A DNA stretch of 64,000 nucleotides from Gammaproteobacteria bacterium (GCA_023266215.1 JAHFRQ010000006.1:20547-84546); one strand, 5' to 3'; counted from the first letter of the stretch, positions 42,530-52,410 are shown. Notes: generated by a model not told the origin, from the sequence alone. Translations and numbers: made by a program.

Positions 42530-43351
42530 ATGAGAGCATCGTGGCTACAATCCAATTTATTTAAACCCAGCAAGAAACACCTGTTTGATCTTGGTAAAAA
42601 GTTAGTATTACCAAACGACTTGGGTTTTGTCATCAAGCTATCAGATGATAAAGAAGAAAACGAGAGCATTTCTAACTATAGAAAAAAATGTGTTAAAGAA
42701 ATATGCCAGCTCATTAAAAAAAATCCGGATAAAGTAAGTATTTTAGTCACAGGTGCCGCATTGGGTGTGAAACAAGATTCAATTGATGCTACGATGAAGA
42801 TGGTCAATGAAACCAGAAGGCTGCTGTTTAGTGGGCAGCCTATCACTGCAGAAATGGAGGATAATGCTTATTGGGGACACATTTCACTATATCACCCCAG
42901 CGATGAAATTATCGTTAGTCATTCTGGCATTTCCCCTGAAAATCCAGTATCTTTTAATACTTATTTGAAACGCGATGTAAAAACCGCTGTTGATGAACCC
43001 AGTGATGCGAGATATTTTGCGCAGCTTTCATCTTCATTATTTTTAACAAATGAGCATACTAAGCCTAAAAAAGAAGACTACGAATTAATGGAAAACAATT
43101 GCGCCGTAGCAGTAAGAAAATGGGCAGAGTTGCCTGTGGGTAGTGTGGGTAATAATCCACTGGAAACTTTTCATCGTGTCTTGATTGATATTGTTCTTCT
43201 GAAGATTGATGAATATTCTCGTAAAGAAATATCTGACGAAATCATAAACTTTGGGATTGCAAGAGATGTATATACAGTTTCAATGCAAGAAGCAAAGCGT
43301 AGAGAGCAACTAAAATTAGAAAATATTCCAACTCCAGGATTTAAAAAATAA
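42530..43351 (+). CDS. Hypothetical protein with a possible His/Cys catalytic pair
   Basis: 273 residues, no signal or membrane segment. Two spots stand out: NAYWGHISLYHPSDEI and, further on, YELMENNCAVAVRKWAEL. A Gly-His-hydrophobic strand followed later by an Asn-Cys at the start of a helix resembles the active sites of some NlpC/P60-like or similar cysteine hydrolases of intracellular bacteria. This is suggestive only. Its start codon is not preceded by a strong ribosome site. Confidence 0.65.
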   Translation: MRASWLQSNLFKPSKKHLFDLGKKLVLPNDLGFVIKLSDDKEENESISNYRKKCVKEICQLIKKNPDKVSILVTGAALGVKQDSIDATMKMVNETRRLLFSGQPITAEMEDNAYWGHISLYHPSDEIIVSHSGISPENPVSFNTYLKRDVKTAVDEPSDARYFAQLSSSLFLTNEHTKPKKEDYELMENNCAVAVRKWAELPVGSVGNNPLETFHRVLIDIVLLKIDEYSRKEISDEIINFGIARDVYTVSMQEAKRREQLKLENIPTPGFKK

Positions 43352-43385
43352 ATTTTTATAATATATAACGCGGGGAATTAAGATT

Positions 43386-43904
43386 ATGAGAAAAATTACG
43401 CAGCGATTGTTTGCAAATCCAGTGTGCACTGTTGAGTCAAGTTTTGATCCATTAAGAAGTCTGGCAAAAAGGTGTTTGCAAGTTGAAATGGACTTAACGA
43501 AGTCAACATCAAATCAAATGCAAAACACGAAACTTCCTATCGAAATATTAGAGAAAACGTTTAAAACCGCAAATGATCTATTTAATAGCGTCACTTCTGG
43601 CAATAACCTGCCAAAAGGAGAAGCCTTAAGAATTGCTGAGATGTATTTTAAACAAGCGGAGTCTATCGTTCATGGCATTGAGGAATGCGGTTATACTGGC
43701 TTAAATGAATCTGAACGAATTATTTTATCAAAAGCTTATTCCTCTCTTGTTAACTTTCAATACCAAGTAGGCTCTGCAAAAGAAAGAGAAGATATTCAAG
43801 AAAAAATAGATCGGGCATTAATGCTCGATCCTAAAAACTTCGAGGCAGAAAATTATAGGTTAGAATTAGGCATAAATTATGTGAGGCCGACTCCAAAAAA
43901 ATAG
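43386..43904 (+). CDS. Hypothetical helical (TPR-like) protein
   Basis: 172 residues, starting MRKITQRLFANPVC, with helical pairs ending in YSSLVNFQYQVGSAKEREDI and IDRALMLDPKNFEAENYRLEL, a typical last TPR unit. It is 34 bases after the previous gene and has a GGGGAATTAAG-type ribosome site, so the two may be one operon. Function unknown. Confidence 0.7.
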   Translation: MRKITQRLFANPVCTVESSFDPLRSLAKRCLQVEMDLTKSTSNQMQNTKLPIEILEKTFKTANDLFNSVTSGNNLPKGEALRIAEMYFKQAESIVHGIEECGYTGLNESERIILSKAYSSLVNFQYQVGSAKEREDIQEKIDRALMLDPKNFEAENYRLELGINYVRPTPKK

Positions 43905-44011
43905 ACAGGTATTATTTGCGCAAAAGAACTTGGGTTTTATTTACTCATTTTAATTACAGTATCTGAAAATAATTTTCAAGGTTAGTAACGTGATAGACAA
44001 GGATAGAACAC

Positions 44012-45001
44012 ATGAGAGATCGCATTACTAAATTACCCTGGATTTTTTTGAGAAATAATCACAAATTTTTTCCGGTACACGCTCCTTCTGATTTTTTATT
44101 TTTAAATGTATCAAGAAACCAAACTTCTTTAAATGGATTTATAAGTCAATCAAAAAGAGAGGTTTTAGTAAAACACATTGAAGAAGAATTAAAATCTATT
44201 CTTCGGTTAAAAGAAAGAGGATTTTTTTTAGACGCTGCAGAAAAATTAATTTCATTACCGATTTATTTTATGGATAGCGGTTTAGAACCTGAATTAGAAC
44301 TTGGATTGGTGAGAGCAGAACATGCCATTGCAGATGCCAAGGAACTTTGCATCGCATGCATTGAGTCGGGTGATGAAATGGATGCAGCAAAAATTATGCT
44401 TTCCAAAGTGCTTTGCACAAACGCACTGCTGCACCAGGAGAGTGGTGATCTTCATTTGGCAATCGACGCGTACAAAAGTGCGATAGAGACGATGACTGAA
44501 GTAACAGGAAACAGATTTCATCCCACGAATTGGCGTTTTTATTCTGATCTCGTGTTAGCGTTAATGGCGCATGAATCTTACAGCGAAGCGCTGCATATTT
44601 ACACGGAGATTTACGATCGAGCGCATCCAAAAATAGAACTCCCGCATCATTTTTATCACAGGGAAAGCGTATGGCAAGAAAAAAATATTAATTTAGGAAT
44701 TATATCGAGCCTATCCTCAGATAATCATAAAAGCATGTGGTGGTTTAAAAAGTCTCTTGCTGAAGTAGGATCACTAAACAATAATTTCAGCGCAGTACTG
44801 GCTTTATATAATCTATCCGCGCTTCATTTAAAGTTAGAAAATAATCATGATGCATTACAAATGATGCAAAAAGCCCAAGATTTATATTGCGATCTTAATA
44901 AAGGGGTTGACACTTCACAGCATAGATTATTTATTTTAATGAATAATTTTATTGGTGCGAATAAGGGACTAGAAACTCACGCGAGATTTTCTGGTAGGTG
45001 A
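44012..45001 (+). CDS. Hypothetical TPR-containing protein
   Basis: 329 residues. Several TPR-like units are visible: LLHQESGDLHLAIDAYKSAI, FYSDLVLALMAHESYSEALH, ALYNLSALHLKLENNHDALQ. The N-terminal 60 residues are basic and hydrophobic without a clear signal peptide. It is the third of a run of orphan genes on the plus strand, and a full copy of the 162-bp repeat follows its stop codon. Confidence 0.7.
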   Translation: MRDRITKLPWIFLRNNHKFFPVHAPSDFLFLNVSRNQTSLNGFISQSKREVLVKHIEEELKSILRLKERGFFLDAAEKLISLPIYFMDSGLEPELELGLVRAEHAIADAKELCIACIESGDEMDAAKIMLSKVLCTNALLHQESGDLHLAIDAYKSAIETMTEVTGNRFHPTNWRFYSDLVLALMAHESYSEALHIYTEIYDRAHPKIELPHHFYHRESVWQEKNINLGIISSLSSDNHKSMWWFKKSLAEVGSLNNNFSAVLALYNLSALHLKLENNHDALQMMQKAQDLYCDLNKGVDTSQHRLFILMNNFIGANKGLETHARFSGR

Positions 45002-45007
45002 TATAAA

Positions 45008-45184
45008 TTTCTGAGTATAAGTATTGAACTAAACCGCTTCGTAGTAGCTTAGCGGTGATTATCCCATGCTTTCTGACGACTTGGCTTTTTTATGTATGCT
45101 TCAATAAATACAACACCCATTTAACTGTTGGAGCAATAAGCGATAAAGTGTATTGATGTTGATCTTTTTTCAAATCATGGCAGA
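45008..45184 (+). repeat. 162-bp repeat, copy A
   Basis: The core 45023-45184 is nearly identical to 56365-56526 (single differences such as CCCATGC versus CCCATAC). It holds a hairpin ACCGCT...AGCGGT near its start and the segment CTTTCTGACGACTTGGC. It carries no open frame of note. It starts seven bases after the stop codon of the upstream gene. Confidence 0.85.
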
Positions 45185-45249
45185 ATTGCACATAGCTTAG
45201 TAGAAAAAATAAACGGTTAGCAAGCTTTGTTACTTTTTGAGAAAATATT

Positions 45250-46245
45250 ATGCCTAGCACCTATACAGTTTCAGCCGACAGGAACGCAAACACAGAAACC
45301 CTGAAGTTTTATCATACCAGCGGAACCATTCAAGATCAAAATAGTTATGCTGATTTCAACAAGATGACCCGTTCGAAAAAAATGGTAGGAGATATTGCGG
45401 CTGTGGCAATTAGTTTTAATGGCGTTTTAACTGAAATTAAAATAGATACGCGCGCCTACGACGATCAAAGTTATTTTTCTGACACAGGGAAAATAGACAC
45501 AGGTAAAATATACAATAGCAATGATTTTGCTTCGCAGCTCTCTTACAAAGATCCTGACTATGAGCTAGGCAAAAACTACGCGATTGCATTTTTCGTGTTA
45601 AAAAAAGCAAGGCGAACTTTTTTGCGTGAGATTCATCTTGCCGACCTTAAAACCCAAGTTATTTTTGAAATGCAAACTAGCGATAGCTATCGATATCCCG
45701 CTTTTGTGCAAAACATTTTTACCACCGTATTTGATTCTTATAAAAAATATCAAATTACTTTGAAAAAAAATCAAAATCAAGTTACCCTGAGTGATCCTAA
45801 AACCACAGATGCAATGGCAGATCTTTTAAGAGAATATGAAGCGGAAGAATCTAAATATAAAAAAACCGCCCTCAAAAGAACTCGAAAACCTCCCAAAAAA
45901 GAATTCAAGCGTTTAGTCGCGCTGACTCCTCCGACACCCATTGGAGAGAGCAGCAATGCAATACCGAGTTTATTTTTTAGGCCAAGAGCATTTGATCAAA
46001 CCTATTGGGGAGAAAATCGCGCGCAGGATACTGAGTTTAATCGCTATACTACTGCTGTTCGTATGGAAATATATACCAGAGAAGATTGCAAGACACCCTT
46101 TTTTCGTCCGCCTAATCTTTTTTTTGATGCCCGACAATTGGTATCAAAACAACATAACTTTAAAGATATGGCTTTCAAAGAAGCTCGGGGTTTAAAAGTG
46201 ATGGAAATGTTTGAGCCGGCCGACAGAAAACCCAGGATAATGTAA
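45250..46245 (+). CDS. Hypothetical 331-residue protein
   Basis: Soluble, basic in the C-terminal half (KKTALKRTRKPPKKEFKRL), with beta-type alternation at the N-terminus (YTVSADRNANTETLKFYHTS). No family recognised. It contains a Pro-rich stretch before the last 90 residues. It is preceded by repeat copy A and followed within 15 bases by a small ORF with a good ribosome site. Confidence 0.65.
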   Translation: MPSTYTVSADRNANTETLKFYHTSGTIQDQNSYADFNKMTRSKKMVGDIAAVAISFNGVLTEIKIDTRAYDDQSYFSDTGKIDTGKIYNSNDFASQLSYKDPDYELGKNYAIAFFVLKKARRTFLREIHLADLKTQVIFEMQTSDSYRYPAFVQNIFTTVFDSYKKYQITLKKNQNQVTLSDPKTTDAMADLLREYEAEESKYKKTALKRTRKPPKKEFKRLVALTPPTPIGESSNAIPSLFFRPRAFDQTYWGENRAQDTEFNRYTTAVRMEIYTREDCKTPFFRPPNLFFDARQLVSKQHNFKDMAFKEARGLKVMEMFEPADRKPRIM

Positions 46246-46259
46246 GACAGGAGAATAAA

Positions 46260-46364
46260 ATGAAGGCAGAAACGTCATCATCTAACATGCAGAGTACAGC
46301 CTATGCTACAAAACAAACTACCACATTATTTAATGAAAAACGGGTAGCCCAACAGAGTTTTTAG
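46260..46364 (+). CDS. Short ORF truncated near an IS66 remnant
   Basis: 34 codons, starting MKAETSSSNMQSTAYATKQ, with ribosome site ACAGGAGAATAAA. The position after the preceding gene and the good ribosome site suggest it was a real gene, but the last residues (KRVAQQSF) run into IS66-like sequence, so the natural C-terminus is probably lost. Confidence 0.4.
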   Translation: MKAETSSSNMQSTAYATKQTTTLFNEKRVAQQSF

Positions 46365-46392
46365 TTAAAGATGTTGAAATGGAACTGACCAT

Positions 46393-46482
46393 ATGCCACC
46401 AACCGATATGCGCAAATCTATCGACACGCTGTGTATCTTGATTGTAAGCGTTCTGTTTAAAACACAAACGCCGTTCGGTTAG
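46393..46482 (+). pseudogene. IS66-type TnpB (OrfB) remnant
   Basis: The frame encodes PPTDMRKSIDTLCILI and a stop. PxDMRKSIDGL is the hallmark N-terminal motif of the IS66 accessory protein TnpB. Only about 30 codons remain, so this is a decayed fragment. Confidence 0.7.
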
Positions 46483-46491
46483 GAACGGAAT

Positions 46492-46694
46492 ATGCATCAG
46501 GCTTGCCTTTATTTTAACTTAAGCTGTGATTTTCTTTCCGTTCGAAATTTTTTAAAAAACATTCATTTTATTGACGAATTAATTCAAGAGTTTTCTCTCA
46601 CAAAGCCTATTTTTTTATTGACGAAGTTCAGCGGCTAGAAGAGCCGGGTTTATTGATGAAATCAATCATTGATTTGAAGCTACCTTATAAATTA
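46492..46694 (+). pseudogene. DUF4143-type ATPase fragment with frameshift
   Basis: Frame one encodes YFNLSCDFLSVRNFLKN and LIQEFSLTKPIF. After a T-run at 46610-46617, a second frame gives FIDEVQRLEEPGLLMKSI and IDLKLPYKLL. Together they match the Walker B region of AAA_14/DUF4143 ATPases. Adding one T to the T-run would restore the frame. Walker A and the C-terminal domain are absent. It is a different gene from the split ATPase next to it, which is on the opposite strand. Confidence 0.7.
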
Positions 46695-47015
46695 CTATAT
46701 CGCCAAATGTTTTCGCAGCAATTGTAAGAATTTCCTAAGTCCAATGACTTCAACGCCATTGGCAATGACATAATGTTCAGTGCCAGAATAAATAACAAAG
46801 CGACGCTGCGGTTTTAAATCATCGCACGCGATATAAAATCCCTTTTCTAGTTTGGGTGTTGTACTGAGCTTAATTTCAATCGCCCATAATTCTTTCATTC
46901 CAAATGAAAGCAATAAGTCGATTTCTGCGCCCACAGCTGTACGATAAAAACTACTGACAACATGGCTTGGAATATTACAAAGAATATTTTCAATCACAAA
47001 TCCTTCAAAGCTCAT
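46695..47015 (-). pseudogene. C-terminal half of an ATPase gene split by the Tn3 element
   Basis: 106 residues starting MSFEGFVIENILCNI and including GAEIDLLLSFGMKELWAIEIK, the DUF4143 domain. The N-terminal half is at 52452-53312 on the same strand and ends SHPIVGM. Removing the transposon and one copy of the TCATT duplication joins them as HPIVG-MSFEGFVIEN, which is the normal family sequence. Confidence 0.9.
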
Positions 47016-47016
47016 T

Positions 47017-47062
47017 GGGTGGCTTTAGGAAGTGCTACGAAACTGCCTAAAATGAAAAATTA
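47017..47062 (+). repeat. Tn3 terminal inverted repeat, left
   Basis: Pairs with 52411-52456; about 40 of the 46 positions match, with differences in the first few bases and the inner end. It includes the shared block GCTTTAGGAAGTGCTACGAA. Confidence 0.9.
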
Positions 47063-47128
47063 GTTTTCAAATTTTGCTCACGAACAGCCTTAGTAAGCCG
47101 CAGAAAATGCATAACCCACACCAATTCT

Positions 47129-47719
47129 TTACTTTGTTTCATACCCATAATGAACATCTTGCTTAGCGCCGCCTTTTAGTTCCTGCTCAACATTATATAT
47201 TTCAGAAATTTTTCCGTGCGCATCAAATCGATAAATATTACTGGTTTTTGCAATTAGCACATCGCCATTTTGCTTGGTTGCAACAACAATGTGATTTTCG
47301 GAAACACTGGTTCCGCCAGATGAAAATGTAAAATTAGAATATATAAAATAAACGGATTTGAAATCATGACGCAAAGCCTTCATTCTGCCAATCAATGCCT
47401 TGAAATCAATAATTTTACCAGTATCACCCGCGTAAAATTTTAAATTGTGTGAAAAATATTTATCTGCAACCGCTTCTGAAGTCATATCTGTGCGATTAAA
47501 ACCATTAAACCAGGCATCCTGAATAAACTCCACTTTCTTTCTTTGTTGACTTGATAAAATATATTCGTTTTTTGGAATTACCGCTGCTTCTTCAATATTT
47601 TTTTTGGCGATTTTTTCATTTTTCGCGAGTTGCGTATCATGAGTAGAAGCAAAAGTTGGTAATGAAAATCCATTAAAAACACAAATTAGAAAGAAAATTA
47701 AAAAATATTTTTTTATCAT
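47129..47719 (-). CDS. Secreted NTF2/SnoaL-like passenger protein
   Basis: 196 residues with a signal peptide (MIKKYFLIFFLICVFNGF, cleavage likely near FAST). The remainder fits the SnoaL/NTF2-like fold: FIQDAWFNGFNRTD, ADKYFSHNLKFYAGD, and a strand region ending YRFDAHGKISEIYNVEQEL. Such domains may be enzymes or small-molecule binders; no catalytic assignment is possible. It is the only passenger of the transposon and lies between its left end and tnpA. Confidence 0.75.
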   Translation of the reverse strand: MIKKYFLIFFLICVFNGFSLPTFASTHDTQLAKNEKIAKKNIEEAAVIPKNEYILSSQQRKKVEFIQDAWFNGFNRTDMTSEAVADKYFSHNLKFYAGDTGKIIDFKALIGRMKALRHDFKSVYFIYSNFTFSSGGTSVSENHIVVATKQNGDVLIAKTSNIYRFDAHGKISEIYNVEQELKGGAKQDVHYGYETK

Positions 47720-48023
47720 TCCGAATACCCTTTCTCAATTTCAACTAACGTTAATTCATTGACACTTTTGTCAAAATATTATCTATCATTATACGCTATT
47801 CATAGCGTGATATATAGTAAAAAAACAGAACAAAATTCAACGCGCTGGGGAAGCAATAATTTCTGTAGCTGAATTTTCTGTGTTCTGAGTGTTATGTTTA
47901 TACTTACAACAGATGCGATCCACTGACTTCTCTTTATCTCAATTGCTTAGAAAATAATGCGAGCATCTATATTGCGCATCACTGTTAAGAAACGTTGACT
48001 AACTTACTTGCGCACATACTCTG
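47720..48023. other. Passenger-gene control region and tnpA 3' flank
   Basis: No gene. The part near the passenger gene contains a promoter and two palindromes (separate entry). The part next to tnpA shows nothing I can assign. Confidence 0.6.
47759..47808 (-). promoter_or_regulatory. Promoter and palindromes upstream of the passenger gene
   Basis: On the minus strand TATAAT (47793-47788) is a consensus -10 box. It touches a perfect dyad ACGCTAT-TC-ATAGCGT (47793-47808), and a second dyad TTGACA-CTTT-TGTCAA lies at 47759-47774, between promoter and gene. Both are candidate repressor sites. No obvious regulator gene is carried by the transposon. Confidence 0.5.
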
Positions 48024-51000
48024 CTAAACTGTTTTCATCATATTGATCGAATCCGCCAGTTTTTCCATATCAATCTGTATTGGTTCATCGGTTTCAAAAG
48101 TGTAAAAACCGTAGAGATTAACATTAATCCACGCAACGGGTGAGACGTATTTCAATGCATCAATTAATTTTTCATTCCCTTCTTTTTGTAATTTTTCAAG
48201 CAGTGTATTTAGTAATTTCGCATTGTAATAAATGATACAGTTTGCCAGTAAACGACCGCACTCATTCCATATTTCAATTTCCTTGGCATTTTTTCCGCGA
48301 AAATTTTGTCCATGGACGTTAGCGATTGCGCGCCTCAATTTGTGATATGATTCACCTCTATTTAAAGAACGACGTACATTTTTTCTAATCATAAGGTCGT
48401 CAATAAATTGTAGCAAATAAATACTCATCAAAATTTTATCATATTCCCATAGCGCTTCTTTGGTTTTATTTTTGCGTTTGTGTGAACTTAATTTACTGAC
48501 AATCAAATGCTGTGACGTTTCACCAAGGAGTAGTGATGCAATAATACGCTGGATATTATTCCATTCATTTTTAATTATTTTTTTATTTACTTGACGCTGT
48601 GGTTTCAGCAATGAATCCTTGTTGTATTGTTTCACTGGATTAAATCCACAAAGGGTATCTGCTTTATGATTGATTCGTTTGAAATGCGGTGCAAACTGCT
48701 TGCCGATAAAATCAAGCAATGTAAAATTCACTTGATTAATCGAGTGACCATCACCACAGAGCCACTTGATATCAATGTCGCTGGTGACATTGTATAAGAT
48801 ATCAAACAGGTGATGGCTTTCATGTTGATTGGCGCTGATTATTTTTGTATTAACCGGAATGTGATTTGCGCATAATGTGTATGCAGAAACACCACGACTC
48901 ACACCAAAATATTTGCTGGAATAGCGTGCAATAAAAGAATTTAGACGTGTTTCAAATTTCTGCCCATCAACACTGCCGTACATGTAATCATCATGAATAT
49001 TCCAATACTTAAAAATAGGTAAATCAGCAATGGCATTGGTGATTGCATCATTCGCATCCCTTAGGGTTTCAAGACGCATAAAGTTTTTCATTTGAATCAG
49101 CATGCGCTGATAACCTAAATCGCAACTTTGCGCCATTTTATAAACACCCAGGTTAGTGGCGTTGGCAATAACACAGGCCATCATGGCAACCGGATCCAAT
49201 GTATCCTTCGCGTCATATGGTTTTATATGTGTGAATGCGCTCATAAAATCACAATTCTTTTGCGAAAACTGTAAGACATTAGCAATACTGATTTGTGAGA
49301 GTTGCTTAAAAACAGGGTGGTTCTCTTTGTCAGCCGTTTCAGGGTAGGGCAGGGTGAATGTGATCTCATCTTTCTCTTTTTTGATTTTTATATTTTTATT
49401 TTCGCCATTTTCGATACGTTTATTTACATCGATAATTAATTTTTCTAGCGTGGTTTCCATATCATTAAGCAATGTGTTAATTGGCATCAATAATTTTTTA
49501 TTTCCAAGCTGCTTTAATAAAGCAGTCTTGTTTTTCCATTTTTCATCATTCACCAAATGAGACGATAAGCTTTTAAATGAAATAGAATTTTGAATATACA
49601 TGTGACCCGTTTCAATTTCTTCTGCAATGCGCTGGTAAATCATGAATTCATATTTTGCCATTTCAACCATATCATCCTTCATTAAATGCTGCTTCCAATT
49701 ACTGGGTATGCATGTAATGGGTGCGTTTTTAACTAGAACTTTTCTATCATTGGATGATGACAAAAAATAATTCTTTAAAAATGCAATCGCTGTTAATAAG
49801 TTTTTTTGATTGCTATCACCACTAAATTCTAATGATTTAAAAATAGGGCGGATATTGCTGGTTATTTTCTTCTTTAATTTTGCAATCTCATTCCATTTTA
49901 TTTCTTGAAAGTCGAACAACAACCCGATTAAATAATCAGCTACAACGTTAAATTTACCCTTTCTAACGAATTTTCGAGCGCGTTTTCTGACATTGCCAAA
50001 GGATTCCTTGTCTGATATTTTCTCATCATCAAAAAATCGAAATACCAGCGCTGCGTTTTTCACATCATCATTGATCTCTACTTTGTCTTCCAATATTTTT
50101 TCACGCGTATTGACATCTGCTTCTGATTTTATTTTTTCTAGCCAATGGATAAAACTGACATTCAAATTATCATTTATTTTTTGGTGACGATGATGTGCAA
50201 AACACAACACATAAATTGCTTGTTTGGTTAGCGATAATCTTTTTAAATCGTTGAGAGGGTAGTGCTCTGCAAGACTGGCATAGTATTGTATATTTTGATT
50301 TGTGATATCAAGTTTAGGTAAAATATTTTTTGCAATTTTGTATAACGAGCCATAATCGTTAAGTTTTTTTATTTCAGATTTAATTTCTTTTTGTCTAAAA
50401 CTTTTTGGATCCTTTTTTAACGCTGACAAAACGTATTCATCATTGTCTTTGCGTACTGTATTTTCAATTAATTTCCAGTCGTTATGTGATAGATATTTTT
50501 TTAATAAATCGCCCAGTCGTTCTTCTTCGTGTACTATAGAATTACCAATTAACTCTTGAATTGTAGAGTATCCAAGCAACATCAATTTGTTCTCTGCGCT
50601 GTAGCAAATAACTTCATGAAATAAATAAACAGGATTATTTGAAAGACGCGTTTTTATTTTCAATAGTTTTTTCAGTTGTTTGTTTATCGCAGATTTGTCT
50701 GTTTTAAACCTAAGCATTCTAGCAATTAACGTCTGGTTTGTGTGACGAGTTTGTTTTGCTATTTCATCAACTTTTAATTTGGCACTTTCAAAATATTGCT
50801 GTAAAATGTAATCAACATCGCTTTTTACCACATCAAATGCACAATTAAAAAATTGCGATGTTGCTTTGAAAAAGCCAAGCTGTAAAATGAAATGGACTTT
50901 TGATGCTAGAGTTCCACGATCAAGCATCGTTTTATATTCTTTCTTATCAAGCGAAAAATATTTTTCTTGTTCATTGGGATTGAAGTGCGGGACGCCATAC

Positions 51001-51050
51001 AGCTCGTTGATTTCTGACTTCGAGAGTATTTTTATTCTTTGTTTTGTCAT
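48024..51050 (-). CDS. tnpA: Tn3-family transposase TnpA
   Basis: 1008 residues, normal Tn3 transposase length. It starts with the DUF4158-type region (ILSKSEINELYGVPHFNPNE). The DDE catalytic domain follows in the C-terminal part: SVDGQKFETRLNSFIARYSS, KWLCGDGHSINQVNF, and the late region GRLLANCIIYYNAKLL. It catalyses replicative transposition by acting on the two inverted repeats. It is transcribed divergently from the recombinase. No frame break is visible. Confidence 0.95.
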   Translation of the reverse strand: MTKQRIKILSKSEINELYGVPHFNPNEQEKYFSLDKKEYKTMLDRGTLASKVHFILQLGFFKATSQFFNCAFDVVKSDVDYILQQYFESAKLKVDEIAKQTRHTNQTLIARMLRFKTDKSAINKQLKKLLKIKTRLSNNPVYLFHEVICYSAENKLMLLGYSTIQELIGNSIVHEEERLGDLLKKYLSHNDWKLIENTVRKDNDEYVLSALKKDPKSFRQKEIKSEIKKLNDYGSLYKIAKNILPKLDITNQNIQYYASLAEHYPLNDLKRLSLTKQAIYVLCFAHHRHQKINDNLNVSFIHWLEKIKSEADVNTREKILEDKVEINDDVKNAALVFRFFDDEKISDKESFGNVRKRARKFVRKGKFNVVADYLIGLLFDFQEIKWNEIAKLKKKITSNIRPIFKSLEFSGDSNQKNLLTAIAFLKNYFLSSSNDRKVLVKNAPITCIPSNWKQHLMKDDMVEMAKYEFMIYQRIAEEIETGHMYIQNSISFKSLSSHLVNDEKWKNKTALLKQLGNKKLLMPINTLLNDMETTLEKLIIDVNKRIENGENKNIKIKKEKDEITFTLPYPETADKENHPVFKQLSQISIANVLQFSQKNCDFMSAFTHIKPYDAKDTLDPVAMMACVIANATNLGVYKMAQSCDLGYQRMLIQMKNFMRLETLRDANDAITNAIADLPIFKYWNIHDDYMYGSVDGQKFETRLNSFIARYSSKYFGVSRGVSAYTLCANHIPVNTKIISANQHESHHLFDILYNVTSDIDIKWLCGDGHSINQVNFTLLDFIGKQFAPHFKRINHKADTLCGFNPVKQYNKDSLLKPQRQVNKKIIKNEWNNIQRIIASLLLGETSQHLIVSKLSSHKRKNKTKEALWEYDKILMSIYLLQFIDDLMIRKNVRRSLNRGESYHKLRRAIANVHGQNFRGKNAKEIEIWNECGRLLANCIIYYNAKLLNTLLEKLQKEGNEKLIDALKYVSPVAWINVNLYGFYTFETDEPIQIDMEKLADSINMMKTV

Positions 51051-51154
51051 TAGGAATGCCTCATTATTTATTGAAACTATCCCTGGTCTACGCTAAACTA
51101 ATCCTGCCATTAACCTATAATGTGTATTACAGGTACCGAACTTTAGCAGAGAAT

Positions 51155-52396
51155 ATGAGCAAAATCAAACCAATTCCAACTCCTTTTTTCGATGGCCTGC
51201 AGCAGATGCTAGCCAATGAGGATTATCAACCAAAGCTCAAAAAGGCATTTCAGGAAGATTATGAGCACGCTAAAGCGTTTCTATTAAGTTATCGTGGCAG
51301 CATTGATACATTTAATTCATATCGTCGTGACATTGAACGCTTTTTACAGTGGTGCCAATTAACAGAAAACAAAACAGTTAAACAAATTCGACGCGAAGAA
51401 TTCGAAAGATTTTTAGATTTTTGTCAGGACCCGCCGACATCATGGATTGCAACAACAGTTGAAAATCGTTTTAAAGAAAAAGATGGTGTAAAAATTCCAA
51501 ATAGTAAATGGCGACCGTTTGTTGTCAAGATATCGAAAACCGATGCTAAATCAGGACACAAACCCAATAAAAAAAATTACGAATTATCTGAGAAAGCATT
51601 TAAGGCGTTATTCGCAATTGTTGGTAGTTTTTATACTTATCTGATTCAGGAAGAATACACATTAATTAATCCAACCGCCCTGATAAGGCAAAAAAGTAAG
51701 TATTTTCGAAAACATCAATCAGCAACCCCTATTCGTAGATTATCCGAAATGCAATGGGGTTATGTAATAGAAACCGCTGAAATCATGGCGAAAGAAAGCA
51801 ATGATCAATATGCGCGTACATTGTTTATCATGAATGCACTTTATGGAATGTATTTACGCATTTCTGAATTGGTTGAATCAAAACGTTGGTCACCAAAAAT
51901 GGGGGACTTTCATCGTGATGCAGATGGCCTGTGGTGGTTTTTAACAGTGGGTAAAGGCAATAAAGAGCGCAGAATTTCAGTGAGCAACGCAATGCTCAGC
52001 GCGTTAAAAGACTACAGAAAATCATTAAAGCTTTCTCCCCTGCCCTCGCCTAATGAAAAAACGCCTCTATTTACCGCTCAGCAAACAAAACAACCGCTAA
52101 AAAACACACGTTATATTCGTGTGTTAGTTCAAGAGTGTTTTGATCGTGCGTGTGAGCGACTAATTGCAGATAATCAACAAGAAGAAGCGGATCAATTGGC
52201 AAATGCCACGGTGCACTGGTTGCGCCATACTGGCATTTCAGATGATGTTAAAACACGCCCTCGTGAACATGTCCGTGATGATGCCGGCCATAGCTCTGGC
52301 GCCATCACCGATAAATACATTGATGTTGAGTTACGTGAACGTCATAGTTCAGCAAAGAAAAAGCGCATTAAGCCTGATTTTCTCGATGAAAATTGA
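51155..52396 (+). CDS. Tyrosine recombinase of the Tn3 element (TnpI-like)
   Basis: 413 residues. The catalytic C-terminal part has LRISELVESKRW (Arg I), VHWLRHTGIS (His-x-x-Arg), DDAGHSSGAITDKYI (final His and Tyr). The N-terminal half has the SAM-like DNA-binding domain. In Tn3 elements of the Tn4430 type, such an enzyme resolves cointegrates at a site next to its gene; here the divergent 51051-51154 gap could hold it. I start at ATG 51155; the longer frame from 51044 overlaps tnpA. It is clearly paralogous to the recombinase at 53569-54801. Confidence 0.88.
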   Translation: MSKIKPIPTPFFDGLQQMLANEDYQPKLKKAFQEDYEHAKAFLLSYRGSIDTFNSYRRDIERFLQWCQLTENKTVKQIRREEFERFLDFCQDPPTSWIATTVENRFKEKDGVKIPNSKWRPFVVKISKTDAKSGHKPNKKNYELSEKAFKALFAIVGSFYTYLIQEEYTLINPTALIRQKSKYFRKHQSATPIRRLSEMQWGYVIETAEIMAKESNDQYARTLFIMNALYGMYLRISELVESKRWSPKMGDFHRDADGLWWFLTVGKGNKERRISVSNAMLSALKDYRKSLKLSPLPSPNEKTPLFTAQQTKQPLKNTRYIRVLVQECFDRACERLIADNQQEEADQLANATVHWLRHTGISDDVKTRPREHVRDDAGHSSGAITDKYIDVELRERHSSAKKKRIKPDFLDEN

Positions 52397-52410
52397 GTAT
52401 TTTTGAAAGT

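Noticed and set aside
51044..51154. Longer N-terminus for the TnpI-like recombinase
   Set aside because: Would overlap the divergent tnpA start and occupy the region where a promoter and recombination site are expected.
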